Part shown: positions 1 to 11,050 of the stretch, in pieces | Layout of the letters: each line of letters opens with the position of its first letter | How positions within the stretch are numbered: the stretch's first letter is position 1 | Assembly: GCF_000003815.2 (NCBI RefSeq) | Contig: NC_049979.1 | Location: 17,054,491-17,118,490 of the forward strand | Length of the DNA: 64,000 nucleotides | From: Branchiostoma floridae | Lineage: Eukaryota; Chordata; Leptocardii; Amphioxiformes; Branchiostomatidae | Reading direction: 5' to 3' | Notes under the pieces: generated by a model | Told to the model about the DNA's origin: nothing | Seen by the model: only the letters and a program-made list of their open reading frames with translations | The model's database searches: none | Position numbers and translations under genes: made by a program

Positions 1-1288
1 AATAACGCTGTCAGGTGGAATATATCAAAATTGACATGGGTCACATGCTGAATTTTTCCCGTAAGAAGACGACACTTAGGCGTCGTTCTTTTCATGTCAA
101 AGCACATCCTTACTTATAATGCAGTCCTTTATTTTCAGCATCGCTCAAAGTCTTGCCTGGATTGAGAATTGACCGTATTTTCGTATCAGTTTTAAGTACG
201 AAGTAAAAATTGCATTAAACAAATTGCCTGATGCACAATAATGATGACGACGACAGGTGTGGCTGTTCGTGCGGCAGATGGTATGAAGGGGTCGTTAGCA
301 TTGTAACAACTGTCAATTTCTGGTGTCTTTTTATACCAGGTGATTAGCATTGTCAGAGTTTGACATTTGGACATGGTAGATTATAGGGTTTGGAAAAGAC
401 CGGCATTTGAAGGACAAGTCAAGCTGACAGGTTGTTATGATCTTGTCGGCCCAAGTCTGAGAGTAATTTCTCCCCACTCACATCTCAGCACTAAACTGCT
501 GACCCTGGCTACAAACACGGCCCCGTAATAAAGCCAAAAGTACCAACTCCTGGCCAAACAGATTACTTACAGTTGGTTTTGTTTTAGTAAGGGCAGTAGC
601 GGCAAATTTCTAGCTCCATTAAGAATCGCCGCTTGACCCCAACTTGTCGGATCGGATCCGGAGTGATGCTATAGGGGACGTCGTGTCAAACACATCGAGT
701 TACAGGAAAGATTAAAGGCATCGTTTCGCCTCGGGAAAATCACTGACATATGTTTCGTTCTCCTCAAACAGGAGGAAATGGCACGTGTCCATGGGTGTTC
801 CTGCAGGAGGCATTTCACGAAAATATGAATCTTTCTATTTGTAAGAAAAGGTACGGATATGAAGGCAACTATCAACTTTGTATCATGCGCTTACAAACAT
901 CTACATGACGTGCATAATACAACAGACCATTAGGCAAGAAAACTCTTGTATAACGAAAGTCGAGGATGTATTCTTCGGTTTTCAGTTCAAGCACCGGCAG
1001 CGAGTTGTCACGATACAAGTGGATGCTGTTTTCCTCCTTCATCCGTCCCTAATGATGTTCTTCAACAGACTAACAGGCCCGTTCGCCCCTGCTGACGTAC
1101 ACGCTTTCATGTCTTACATTTGTTTTCGCTAAATCTTTTCAGCCCGACCGGAGATGTAACTCCACAGCATCCTGCTTCTGTACTCACGACATTCTACAAC
1201 AGTAGATGTAGGTGGAGCAGGAGTATATACACCTGCTAACGTTCTGACTAACGAGTCTAATTGCCTATTATGTCTTCCCTCTCTACAG
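1..1288. other. Intron of the ETS gene (no exon seen)
   Basis: No coding exon is recognisable here. The acceptor at 1278-1288 (pyrimidine-rich tract ending in CTACAG) shows that this stretch ends as an intron of the ETS repressor gene. The upstream exon of ERF/ETV3 proteins, with the QLWHFILELLQ helix, was looked for and not found, so it probably lies before the window. Confidence 0.6.
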
Positions 1289-1431
1289 AAAGAAGAGTTT
1301 CGCGATGTAATCGCCTGGCAAGGCGACTACGGAGAGTTTGTCATCAAAGATCCGGACGAGGTGGCCCGCCTCTGGGGTATGCGCAAATGCAAACCCCACA
1401 TGAACTACGACAAGCTGAGCCGGGCGCTCAG
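1289..1431 (+). CDS. ERF: ERF/ETV3-type ETS repressor, internal exon (ETS domain, middle)
   Basis: This exon encodes 47 codons plus two bases, beginning [17 protein letters not shown] and ending DKLSRAL plus the first two bases of an Arg codon. This is the core of an ETS winged-helix DNA-binding domain. It includes the stretch [10 protein letters not shown] and the start of recognition helix 3 ([11 protein letters not shown]). The acceptor is CTACAG and the donor is AG|GTAAGA. The phase-2 split inside the Arg of SRALR|YYY joins exactly to the exon at 2630. The residues are nearly identical to ERF and ETV3 and unlike other ETS subfamilies at [21 protein letters not shown]. The domain start is missing because it lies in an earlier exon. 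Confidence 0.93.
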
Positions 1432-2629
1432 GTAAGAAACTGTCTACATGAAGTTTTTGAAAGAGAGGAATAACGGTGTTGACATGTCATGGATGTAAAA
1501 CAGGTCCTTGGCATCCAAGGACAACAGGAAGTACGCCTCCTCCTGAAGTCACCGCTCTCACATCTAGGACTAATTTACCAAATTGCTTTGTTTTTAAAAC
1601 AGTGCCAGGTAGATGAAAAAAACACTAAAATCTATTGTTAGACCATATTAAGCGTCCTAATTATCAGATGATGTGCAATTCTTTATATCAACATAGGCAT
1701 CTGTAATCAGATTTACGATCACATCGAAATAGTCGCGTCTAAAGTGTAGTAGCGAAATAGCAACATGTCCTCGGAGAGATAACGACTGGAATACTGAAAA
1801 TGTGTACCACATGTGAGAGAGATTTTTCTGGCGATATAAAGATCAGTTTTCATTGAAATACGATTTGATTGTTTGCTCTGCTCAAAGGTGAACTATATGA
1901 TTTTGCGGCGTTATGAAAGAGGGAATTTTATTATTTCTTTACTCCACGTCTTTCACGCATTCATTTTCACAAGTATTTTCCCGCTTTTGTTTATTTTTTT
2001 AATCAATTAGCTTATAGATCGCGCAGTTTAGGCAAATAAGTGCACTTGTGTTGTGCTAACCAGTTGTGCTGCCGCCTGGGAAATGCAACTTTCGATGGGG
2101 AAGTACTGATAGAAATGTGGATTTAAAAAAGGGAAAACATGCTACAGAAATATGATAGTAAATCTTTAAAGACAGATAAGGTGAATTCCTTCTGTGTATG
2201 GACACTACATTCTAAAACACTGTCTCGTGGTTTCACAAAAACAAGTGTTTTTACGTGCTCTCTAATTGGTCGCCGTCTTCCCACGCATCTAACATCAACG
2301 GAGAGAAATGCAAAGCGACAGCTTACCGCTGGCAAAAACAACTTCCTCGTATCGCTTAACCACCGTAATGGCCTTCTTTGTAACTTCAAAGTCTCTGCAT
2401 ATTTTCCAATTTTGAACTTAATTTCGCCCTAGCTAATGAAGACAAGACTTCTAATGAATGGTTGGCCCCGGGATGCTCTCCGTTATCAGTCAATTTGTCT
2501 CAGGAATGTTGTCAGCGATTTGAGTAATAGAGTCTTCTTGTGACTGTCAAAAGATATTAAAGATTTCTTGACTGATATATTTTGATACGTGACTGATGGA
2601 AAATGTTTTTCTTTCCCTATTTTCTACAG
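1432..2629 (+). other. Intron between the two visible ETS exons
   Basis: A GT-AG intron of about 1.2 kb. It starts GTAAGAAAC and ends in a pyrimidine-rich tract with TTTCTACAG. Open frames inside it, such as 2123-2389 on the minus strand, have no recognisable domains and are taken as chance. Confidence 0.85.
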
Positions 2630-4286
2630 GTATTACTACAACAAACGAATCTTGCATAAGACCAAAGGCAAGCGCTTTACCTACAAGTTTAACTTCAATA
2701 AGTTGATCTTGGTAAATTACCCCGTTCTGGATGTGGACTGCGGGTATTACGGTCCACATTTCCCGACTTGCGAGGCCGCCATGCAGTATCCTCGTCCGAT
2801 GCCTACCCTCCCGAGCAATGTCATGATGATGGACGGGGCGGCAGCGCCGATCCCACCGACGGCTCCCCAGGCTGTTCCCGCCCGCAGACCCCGCGGGTCC
2901 GTCAGCGACAGCAGCGAGGAGTCTGCCCCCGGAGACCATACTGCAGAAGATGGAGCCGCAGCTCATGCCCGGCTGCACTACAACCACACCATGTTGCAGG
3001 CACATATGTACGATCGACATCTTCAAATGCAAGAAGCTCAACAGCAGAGCATGTTCCGCCCCAATCACCGCCCTCCTTGCCTCATTCCAGAACCTCTCCG
3101 GCTTGGGCCTGCCTCAGATCCCATGGCCTTCCACCAGCTGCCTCGGGACCACGCCTTCCAAACACCCAAGATCCACTCCGAATCGCTGCCCTCGACGCCA
3201 TCGTCGCTGAGCGACTACTCCTCCTCCCCGCAGTGTTCCCCCATGTTCGACACCGCCAGCGGCACTCGCTTCAGCTTCAACTTCAACTTTAACGCAGGGT
3301 CACCGTTTGACAGGAAGCCACACCAAGACCTGCGCAGCGCCTTCACGACTCACGTCCGAGTGTCCAGCGTGGATGGAGAGGACAAAGCCAGACTCCAGGA
3401 AGTCTCCCCTGGACGCATCACGATCGACCCGACCAAGGATGGAAGGCGTGAGCGATCACCAGGAAGGATACCTGGTCTGCTGAGCCCGCCTAGACCGATG
3501 GAGAGGGTAAGGTCTAGAAGTCCGCAGAGATTCGTCCCAAAAGTGGTGAAGACCGAGGAAGAAGATGAGAAGTACACGAGGGGAAGCTCCTCCCAGTTCC
3601 TTGCGGTGCCTCGACTGCTGCCAATGGTTCGACGTCACTCAGTGGACGGCTGCATCACCAGTGAGAACAGCGAAGAAGGCGCGAGGGATCGCAGGCAGCG
3701 GTGGTCAGTGAGCGACATGCTGCCCGACACCGCCAAGGCAGTCGACCAAGAGAGTGCTCAGAACGACGAGGAGGGGAAGGACAAGTCCATACCGATCAAG
3801 CTGCGCTTCAAGAGAAAGTACAGTCAAAGCCAGGAGCAGCCTGAAGGGCAGGACGCCCCCGCCCCTGCAGCCGGGACCGCCCGAGTTGTTCGTCCATGGC
3901 TGGATGACGACGAGCGCGTGACGACGGTTCGGCCACGACCCCGCGCCTTCTCAACTCCCGCGGAACTCAGCAACCAAAACTCAAGCGCCGCCCAAGAAGA
4001 GAAACTACCGCCATCATCAACAGCGCCTTCGGCAGCGTCTTCAATGGGTGATCTTCGACGCGAAGGGTCTCACGAAGACTCTGTTCAGCAGGGGGATGCC
4101 GCCCGGCCCCGGGCGGACAGACGGAAGAACCCCCACCCTCTCCACGTACGTGTGAAGGTTGAACAAGAGGATGAACCCATCACACCCTCCAGTCGTAACC
4201 TAGCTCACCACGTCCGACACTACCAGCCACAAATCCTCATCAAGGAAGAACCCGAGGATCTAGACGACGTCTTCGCAAGTGAGTAA
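2630..4286 (+). CDS. ERF: ERF/ETV3-type ETS transcriptional repressor, last coding exon
   Basis: This exon contributes 551 residues and a stop (TAA). It opens with the rest of the ETS domain, [17 protein letters not shown] then [15 protein letters not shown]. It includes the invariant Arg-Tyr-Tyr-Tyr of the recognition helix. The remainder is a long disordered region rich in Ser-Pro and Thr-Pro, the kind of site that ERK phosphorylates in vertebrate ERF. An FSFNFNFN block at about 3270-3296 resembles the FxF motifs that bind ERK in ERF. A basic block, KLRFKRKY near 3799-3822, matches a segment I know from ERF/ETV3. Three psi-K-x-E sumoylation consensus sites are present: VKTE (3546-3557), VKVE (4152-4163) and IKEE (4239-4250). 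Upstream open frame from 2589 is intronic read-through; the real exon starts at 2630 after TTTCTACAG. ERF versus ETV3 is not settled, since one amphioxus gene may be ancestral to both. Confidence 0.93.
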
Positions 4287-7200
4287 CTGGTGGATTCAAA
4301 GAGACTTTCTGCCCACAGTGGCCAGTTTTCGTTTCACCAGAAGTACCTACACAAGACTGGAAATGCTCTACTGATACTTATCTGTGATAATGTGTAGAAG
4401 TATGCTGTATTGTGATATAAATGAAAGCATAATAGAGATGCATCTGTGTTGATGAGGTTTGAATAACATGTTTTGAAAAATGACAAAAAAATCATTCCAT
4501 ATTTCTGTCTTGGCACCAAATTTGACAGATGTGAAGAGAGGCAGAGTGTGTAACACAAATCTAGTCCTGGTTTTGTTTGTTGTTACTGCATGGAAAGTCG
4601 CGGATCAGATCCTGTGTAAGATTGACATGATATTATATCCCTGATTAGCTTACTTGGGGCCAAAGATGATGTATCTAGACCAGTGCCTCACGAGAACTAT
4701 ATATCTGTAAAAAGTACGTGTCCATTGTAATAAGTGAAGAAAACTGCAAGATGTAACAGAATCGCGCCATGTTTATGTTATGAAATGATATAATAGACGT
4801 ACCGTCCTTTACAGACAATAGCGTGTTCAGTACCATAGCCTGTAGAACCCTTTGATTTTGAAGCCGTGGCGGTTATCGCTGTCACAACCAGGAAACAAAC
4901 ATGGGCGTTCCCGCCTTCCTGCAGACCTGCCGTGTCCGTGGCACAAACAGTTGTAATGTTCTTACACAATGTAGTAATTGGGCATGATTTATTCATACCA
5001 GTTTTTGATTCCAATTTTTCTACCTGAACTACAGTTTGACGCCCTCAGGCACGGCCTTGCTATTTGATGCACGAAGATCTGCAGACAGGACATGTATCAA
5101 TTTTAGAGTGGGTGATTAGCTAAAAGCCTCTTCTGGCGGATGGGCGTGGATAGAGGAGCATGTATGTCCCGACTGTACATTTGACTTGTAAGTCCGACCA
5201 GATCTAGCATCCAAAAGAGCCGCTGTCCTAAAGTTTACGAGAGTTGCTTCAATATTGACCTAGCATTTCAGTCCGCGTCAACTGCCGATAACCCTGTATG
5301 ACGAAGTTGTAAATACGAAATTTTCTCAAAAACACATTAATGAAAGTGTCCAAAGATGTGGAGAAAGCAGGTAGAAGAAAATTGAGCAGCTTTCTTGCCC
5401 GAACCATTTGCAGGACCGTAACCCCGCATTACAGGATCATGTAGTTGACAGGTTCTGACCCTGGTGGCAGGAAAGGACAAAGTCAGACAGAAAGATGGCA
5501 ACCAGGAAATGGCCTTTTGATCCGACGATAAGCACTTTGCCGCGAAAGGCAGGCCCGTTATGGAGCCATCCCGAGTTGGTCGGAAATGTTATCCGCCGAT
5601 GATGTAGCGGTGATGGGGTCGTAATACCAAGACGAGGTCGTAAATGACTAAAATGGTGTGCTCGAATGTCCTGAACATTATCCAGTTGCAGAGGGCAACC
5701 TATTTGTACGGCTGGTTTATGGTATTTATCTCCAAATGCCCCCGCTCAATACGTAACATTGCATGGTGCCTTTCTACTCTTCACGCCTGTATTTGTACAA
5801 AGTTGGAAACGTAAGGAAATATTACCAAAAATGAATGTTGTTCTCAAAAGCAGAATTTCTATTTGTAGATGTTACTACAGAGGAATCTTCTCCATGTTTT
5901 ACTTTTAGTTCTTTTTTTTTTGGTAAGCCTGAATATCACAGGTACTTTGTTGTATTTACTCCAGAGAAATGATATGTATAGAGTCCTAAGTGATGGTCAA
6001 GGAAGGTTCTTGAACTGTTTTTCAAACTAACTCCGTTTGAAGGACCTTTCTGGATTCTATGACTATGTATGTGTAGAAATGGTTGGTTTTGTGGAGACTG
6101 TAGCCAGCAGAAGTGAAGTGGACCCGACCATTCTAGCCTTTTGATCATTTCACTAGGTTTCTCATTAGCGTATCTCACGCATGATACGAACCACGGAAAT
6201 AGACTGAAATGTTGATGTGTGTCTTTGAGCGGCACTCAAATGATTTTGGTATTGTAACAATTTATTTTGTATAAAAGGGGCTGAATCTTCCCCCCTCAAA
6301 CAGACGAATGGTCGTGTCCCATTGTAGAGTCCCACAATGATTGATGTGAATACATGTATGATTCCCTCTCGTGGTTCCTGTGCTTGTCGGTAAAAGTAAT
6401 GACAAAAGACGGCAAAGTTCGGCTCTATCCATAGGGCGATTGACAATCATGTTGTGTCGTAGACATGCACTTGTATCCAACAGACGCCCGCTTTGTAGCT
6501 GTATAACAACTAGGTCTATTTGCTTTTGTGTTTTATTTATAGAGGGAAGGAAAATATTTGAATGTATACCTTATACTGATGATGACTCCCTCAGGAAGGG
6601 AACTGAATACGTGGGTGAAATGTGGGTCAGTGATTTTATCTTTGTTGTGTAGGTTTTGAACATAGATCATTTAACTGATAATTTGTATGTATTTGCCACA
6701 ATAGAAACCTTGATTACAAAGCTTCCTTGTCGCATGAATTGCTCCGGGAGGGTTTATTTCAAAACATTTTGTCTTTTACCCCATCGGTAACTTAAGTCTC
6801 TACCTCATCTTTCTGCTATTCTAACAAAGTGTAACGACGAGTGATGGGTGCATATCGGTACGGCTAGATATCCAAATTTGTGTCACCATACTGTGGTTCA
6901 TACCTCTCTGGAAAATTCCGAGCAGATGTTCTCATTACAACAGGTCTTGGCGTTCTATAATTGCCCATATATCTGTCTATTATTCTAAAATGCAGCACAC
7001 CAACCCAGCAGTACTGTAACTAGCGTCATGACTCGTGGTGGCAATTTGTCCAAACTTTCCCCCACAAAGAATTATTTTTTTCTTCTACCTTTGTCGTGCG
7101 TGGAGGTCTAACTGGTTTAGAGTCCACTCAGTCGCATTACCTGAATAGTTAGGGATCATCCTAAAAGTTCAGAAATATCACCCACGGAGTATGATTCTGC

Positions 7201-7455
7201 GTCAAGGTTGCTGACAGACAGAGTTGCACGCTCAACATTTCAGACGATCCCAACCGTCCTTCAAAATTCAACGCTGATTAGTTTCGTTAGTGGTCAACAA
7301 CAGAACCCAATTTTCCGGTATATATGTGTGTATAAGATATATTGCATATATATATTTTTGCCTGTACATGTACAAACCCCTGTGCAATGTTGAAGACACA
7401 GACATTGACGAGGTTCTGCTTGTTTATTTTCAATAAAATTTGTCCGATAACGTAT
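4287..7455 (+). other. Probable long 3' UTR of the ETS gene
   Basis: No coding gene is recognisable after the stop at 4286. The first AATAAA I found on the plus strand is at 7432-7437, inside CAATAAAATT, which would give a 3' UTR of about 3.15 kb. The stretch has no obvious repeats. The extent is inferred from one hexamer only; a non-canonical upstream poly(A) signal could end the transcript earlier. Confidence 0.4.
7432..7437 (+). terminator. Candidate poly(A) signal AATAAA for the ETS gene
   Basis: First canonical AATAAA after the ETS stop codon. It follows a T-rich stretch and is followed by a GT-containing stretch (TTTGTCCG) that could serve as a downstream element. Confidence 0.4.
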
Positions 7456-7667
7456 ATCTATGTGGCTCCTGTGCTTTATGTTTTAAAGTCTACTTAGATG
7501 TTTTGGATAGGACTACTTAGGAGAAGTCACCTCCAAATTTTACCCTTAACATAAAGTTATCACCAACACTTACTACACAGCGGTCAAGATGAAGTCTCTA
7601 GGAACAGCCACTTAACTTAGCCTAGGTACTCCCTAATCTTATCAGCCATTCTATCCCTAAAGAAGAT

Positions 7668-7740
7668 GGTAGGGCGAGGAAGTAATAAGTTCCCAACGAC
7701 AGAACTCAGTTGGTCTAGAAGAAGGTAGGGCGAGGAAGTA
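7668..7740 (+). repeat. 17-bp direct repeat, two copies 56 bp apart
   Basis: GGTAGGGCGAGGAAGTA occurs at 7668-7684 and again at 7724-7740. The second copy runs on toward a 12-bp palindrome, CCACCATGGTGG, at 7751-7762. Confidence 0.8.
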
Positions 7741-8471
7741 GGCCGAGCGGCCACCATGGTGGCGGGACCTGGCCCTTACATAACGAAACAGCCAGTTAGA
7801 TACTGTTAAATCGTCAATAAATTTTTGACAATACGGTCATCTCAGTCATCATCCCGGAGTACTAAAAAGTTGTTCAGAGTGCCCCTTAACTAGGTAATTG
7901 ACTCTATAAACAGAAAAAACAGGTTAAGAATAAAGCAAGTATCGGTTTTATTGCCTCTATACACTGGTGAAATATAAACGCCCCATGCTAGTAAAAGCAA
8001 GCATGTTGTTTACAGTTAACGCACAGAGGAATTAGAACAATAACCACGTGTCGCTAGTGGAAACCATTGGATCTTATAGCGAAAATGATCTCGTTGTCAG
8101 AGAGATTTCTTCAAATAAACTGACGGACTGAAGTCCAAACTAGAAGATAAAAAATGGGTAAAAGTTACACTAAGAAATTGGGAGCTTATCCGTAACAGAA
8201 TACTTAAGTTTACCTTGTACCTATCCCGTGGTCTCTGATGTGGTTGCTATGGCGCCACGCTGGATTTTACTTCGTAGTCAGAAAAGATAAGTTCCACTTC
8301 GCCGTTGTACAAAATATCCAACTATCACTGTTGGAGATACAATTGTACTTCAAAAGGCTCTATACCTAACAGTGACCAGACAATGTACTCAGTGGACTCC
8401 TCCATACGCGTACGTCATCAGAAACTTTAGGCCAATCAGAGCGAACTAAGGGATTGCTGAACAGCACGGAA

Positions 8472-8483
8472 GGGGGGGGGGGG
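8472..8483 (+). repeat. Homopolymer run of 12 G
   Basis: Twelve consecutive G residues, a common site of assembly or sequencing length error. Confidence 0.9.
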
Positions 8484-9554
8484 TGATCTGTTAGGACCCA
8501 CTCACAGGAAATAGATTACTCCTTGTGACGCCATCGGATTTGTTGCATTTGTAAATATGACTAAAATAAGTCCCGAATACCAATGAATTTGACATTCACC
8601 GTTTTAGTTGCCAGCTAACAAAATTGTGTTTGACTCAACTTTGCAAAAGTAAAATCAAGAGAGCGTTCTTTTTATTGGTGAATTTGTGGTAGGCAAGACC
8701 GAGGGAGTCAGTTTCTGTTATCATTTACTCGCTGACACAAAGTTTTATGGCAATACTAATAGCATTGCTTTCGAATCTTTATCTGTGGTAATGATAGCCA
8801 CCATTAAACCCGGCCCACCTACGGTATCTCTGACTGTTATCGGCTGGGCGACTTCAACAAACGGGAATGATACTTTCCTCCGTGCTTGAAGGTCATCTGA
8901 AAGACCATTGTTGTTAACGGTCCGGCAGACCTGTACAGCACACCCTGGTGTCCGCTCTGATAGCCACTATCTTGTCCAAGCGACTATCAATGTGAGAAAA
9001 GTGCGCAGTGTAGAAAGCTCGCACATTTCATACTGAGGCCACACCGATTGTATTATATAGATGACTATGGGCATCCTAAAACGTATACGAGCATGCGAAG
9101 AAAAATGGTCACAAAAAGTCGTCTTTATTGTGAAATCTAAGTGGTCAGGAAGGTGGAACAAATGACTTAACACATAGAACATGTTCTATCAAACTACCAA
9201 AAATTCTTTATTTTGTCCTTTTAAATCCTTTACTGTGAATTTGCAAGGCCCACCAGTACATGAAGTCGCAAATGTTGGCGGGGGGGCGAGTTGATGCGCG
9301 CGGATGTCACCCATATAATCAAGCCAGTGTGGCCTTATCTTCCAGCTGATGTAAGGAGTAACCGTGCCATGTGGTTGTAGATGGACAGCATACCTGAACA
9401 ATGCTTGGATGGTTGTATTGATATTTGGTATATGAGAAAGTATTGATGAGACCTCGAACGATCAGATTTTCGTCACCCTAGCGGCTTGTAACGGGTCTAC
9501 TTTGGAACTTGTGGTTTTGATAACTCGATTTTTGTTTCTGATGTAGAGTCCACT

Positions 9555-9797
9555 CCGAAACCAAGTGTAGACCTAAGAAACAGGTGCACTCAAGAAGACG
9601 TGTCTTTTTTTAAGACAGGTGTACGTGTATTTCTAGGAAACAGTTGTACTTCTAGCGGGCATGCGTGTTTCTAGGAGAGATGTGTGTTTCAAGGACAAGG
9701 GTGTTTCTAGGAAATAGGTGTACTCCCAGGAGACAGGTGTGGCCCAACGAGACAGGTGTGCTCCTTAGAGACAAGTGTTTGTTCCTAGAAAACAGAT
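9555..9797 (+). repeat. Degenerate minisatellite with E-box cores
   Basis: About ten or more degenerate units of roughly 19-22 bp share the pattern ACAGGTGTnnTnCTAGGAG. Exact CAGGTG E-boxes occur at 9581, 9616, 9734 and 9753, with near-matches (CAGTTG, TAGGTG, CAAGTG) between them. The unit length drifts, so the array has decayed or is under weak constraint. CAGGTG is the high-affinity word for Snail/Zeb and class I bHLH factors; whether it binds anything here is unknown. Confidence 0.6.
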
Positions 9798-10779
9798 ACG
9801 GAGATCCTACGGCCCGCCCCGTCACCTCCATCTCCAGCCACTCAGCGGACTTCTTGATCCGTAAAATACCAGGTTGGAGGGGTCAGCCGGACCTCTTCCC
9901 CAAACCCCGTCCATTCCCGCGACCTCTCGCGACCTTTCCCATTCCACCGTCGTCAGCGCTTCCCCCAGCCGCTCACCTTTTCCCGGGGTGCGCTGACTCG
10001 GAACGGAGCAATTTGGTCTTGTAACCTTTCCCGTCGTTAACCTTCCAACCTCGGGCATCACTCCGACATATCACGGACCCCCGAATGTAACATCCTAGCT
10101 GCGATAATCGTCCACATCACTCCTGACATATTGCCGTCCCTCCAAATTGAGAAGACCTTCATTTCTCAATGCCATTGATAGATATCGGGAACCTGCCGAC
10201 ATCGAGCATGTTAATTCCGGGAGGTCACGGAGCCAAGAGAGGTCACTTCTGAGAAGACTTTGAGCTGCGAGGTATAGATGGCAAATTTCCTTCCTCTTCT
10301 TTCGGACACAGTCTATCAGGTAAAAAAGTTTGATGACTTTCTGTTTACAATGCCTGCAGAAAGTTCAGAAGTACAAAAATGTCAGAAGAGAACAGACAAA
10401 TGCTCTCCGTCGGTAGGGACTAAAACGATTAAATGTACTTTACAAATTACAAATCAAATTGGAAGGCAATAAAGTTTTACTGCTGACATTCAAGCGAATC
10501 TAACTTTAATGACTTGGGTGGAAAGACCGTTAAAAGTCCAAAGGTGCGTCTGTCACGTCCTACTTTGACGCCCATCATTTTCCTCTCCTTCCCTTTACTT
10601 TTCTTCGTGAGAAAGCATGATTGTGGGTTGGGGGGACGCTATCGGAAGAAGCTCGCGCCGTCGCCATCAATTCTTAATAAAGTAATGACGACTTCACTTT
10701 GCCGAGGCTGGCTCAAGTTTCCGCGGCTTCCTCAGAAGTCAGGGATAATGGAGTTTGAAGCGATGGAAATATATGAAAT

Positions 10780-11050
10780 TTCGCGTGGCAGAAAGAAGGA
10801 AATAATCCCGGCGCGCCTTGTTACATAATTCATCGCGGTGTGAGCTGGCTGGAGAGGCGGAAAACCCGGTGTTGGGTTCAGTCCTTGTCCGACTCATCGC
10901 GTGAGAGATCCTACCTACACTAATGTGATGTCTGGACAAAAAATCTTGCCGGTGTCACCGGTCATTAATTAAGTAGCGCCACGCACTTTGTTGGTGATCT
11001 TGATACGGCTGATTCGGCCTGTGGCTTGGTAAGGTCATCCTTCCCTCGCA
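10780..11050. promoter_or_regulatory. Candidate cis-regulatory stretch (homeodomain and Sox words)
   Basis: A CpG-containing, non-repetitive stretch. A 13-bp inverted repeat (CCGGTG-T-CACCGG) lies at 10949-10961, followed by a homeodomain-like ATTAATTAA and a Sox-like word (ACTTTGTTG). This is motif reading only, with no conservation data. Confidence 0.25.

Noticed and set aside
2547..3292. Open frames overlapping the ETS last exon on both strands (2547-3068 minus, 2768-3292 plus)
   Set aside because: They are shadows of the GC-rich ETS coding sequence; only the frame joining the ETS domain has family similarity.
9665..10024. 119-codon plus-strand frame
   Set aside because: Begins inside the E-box minisatellite; the composition and lack of family signal indicate chance.
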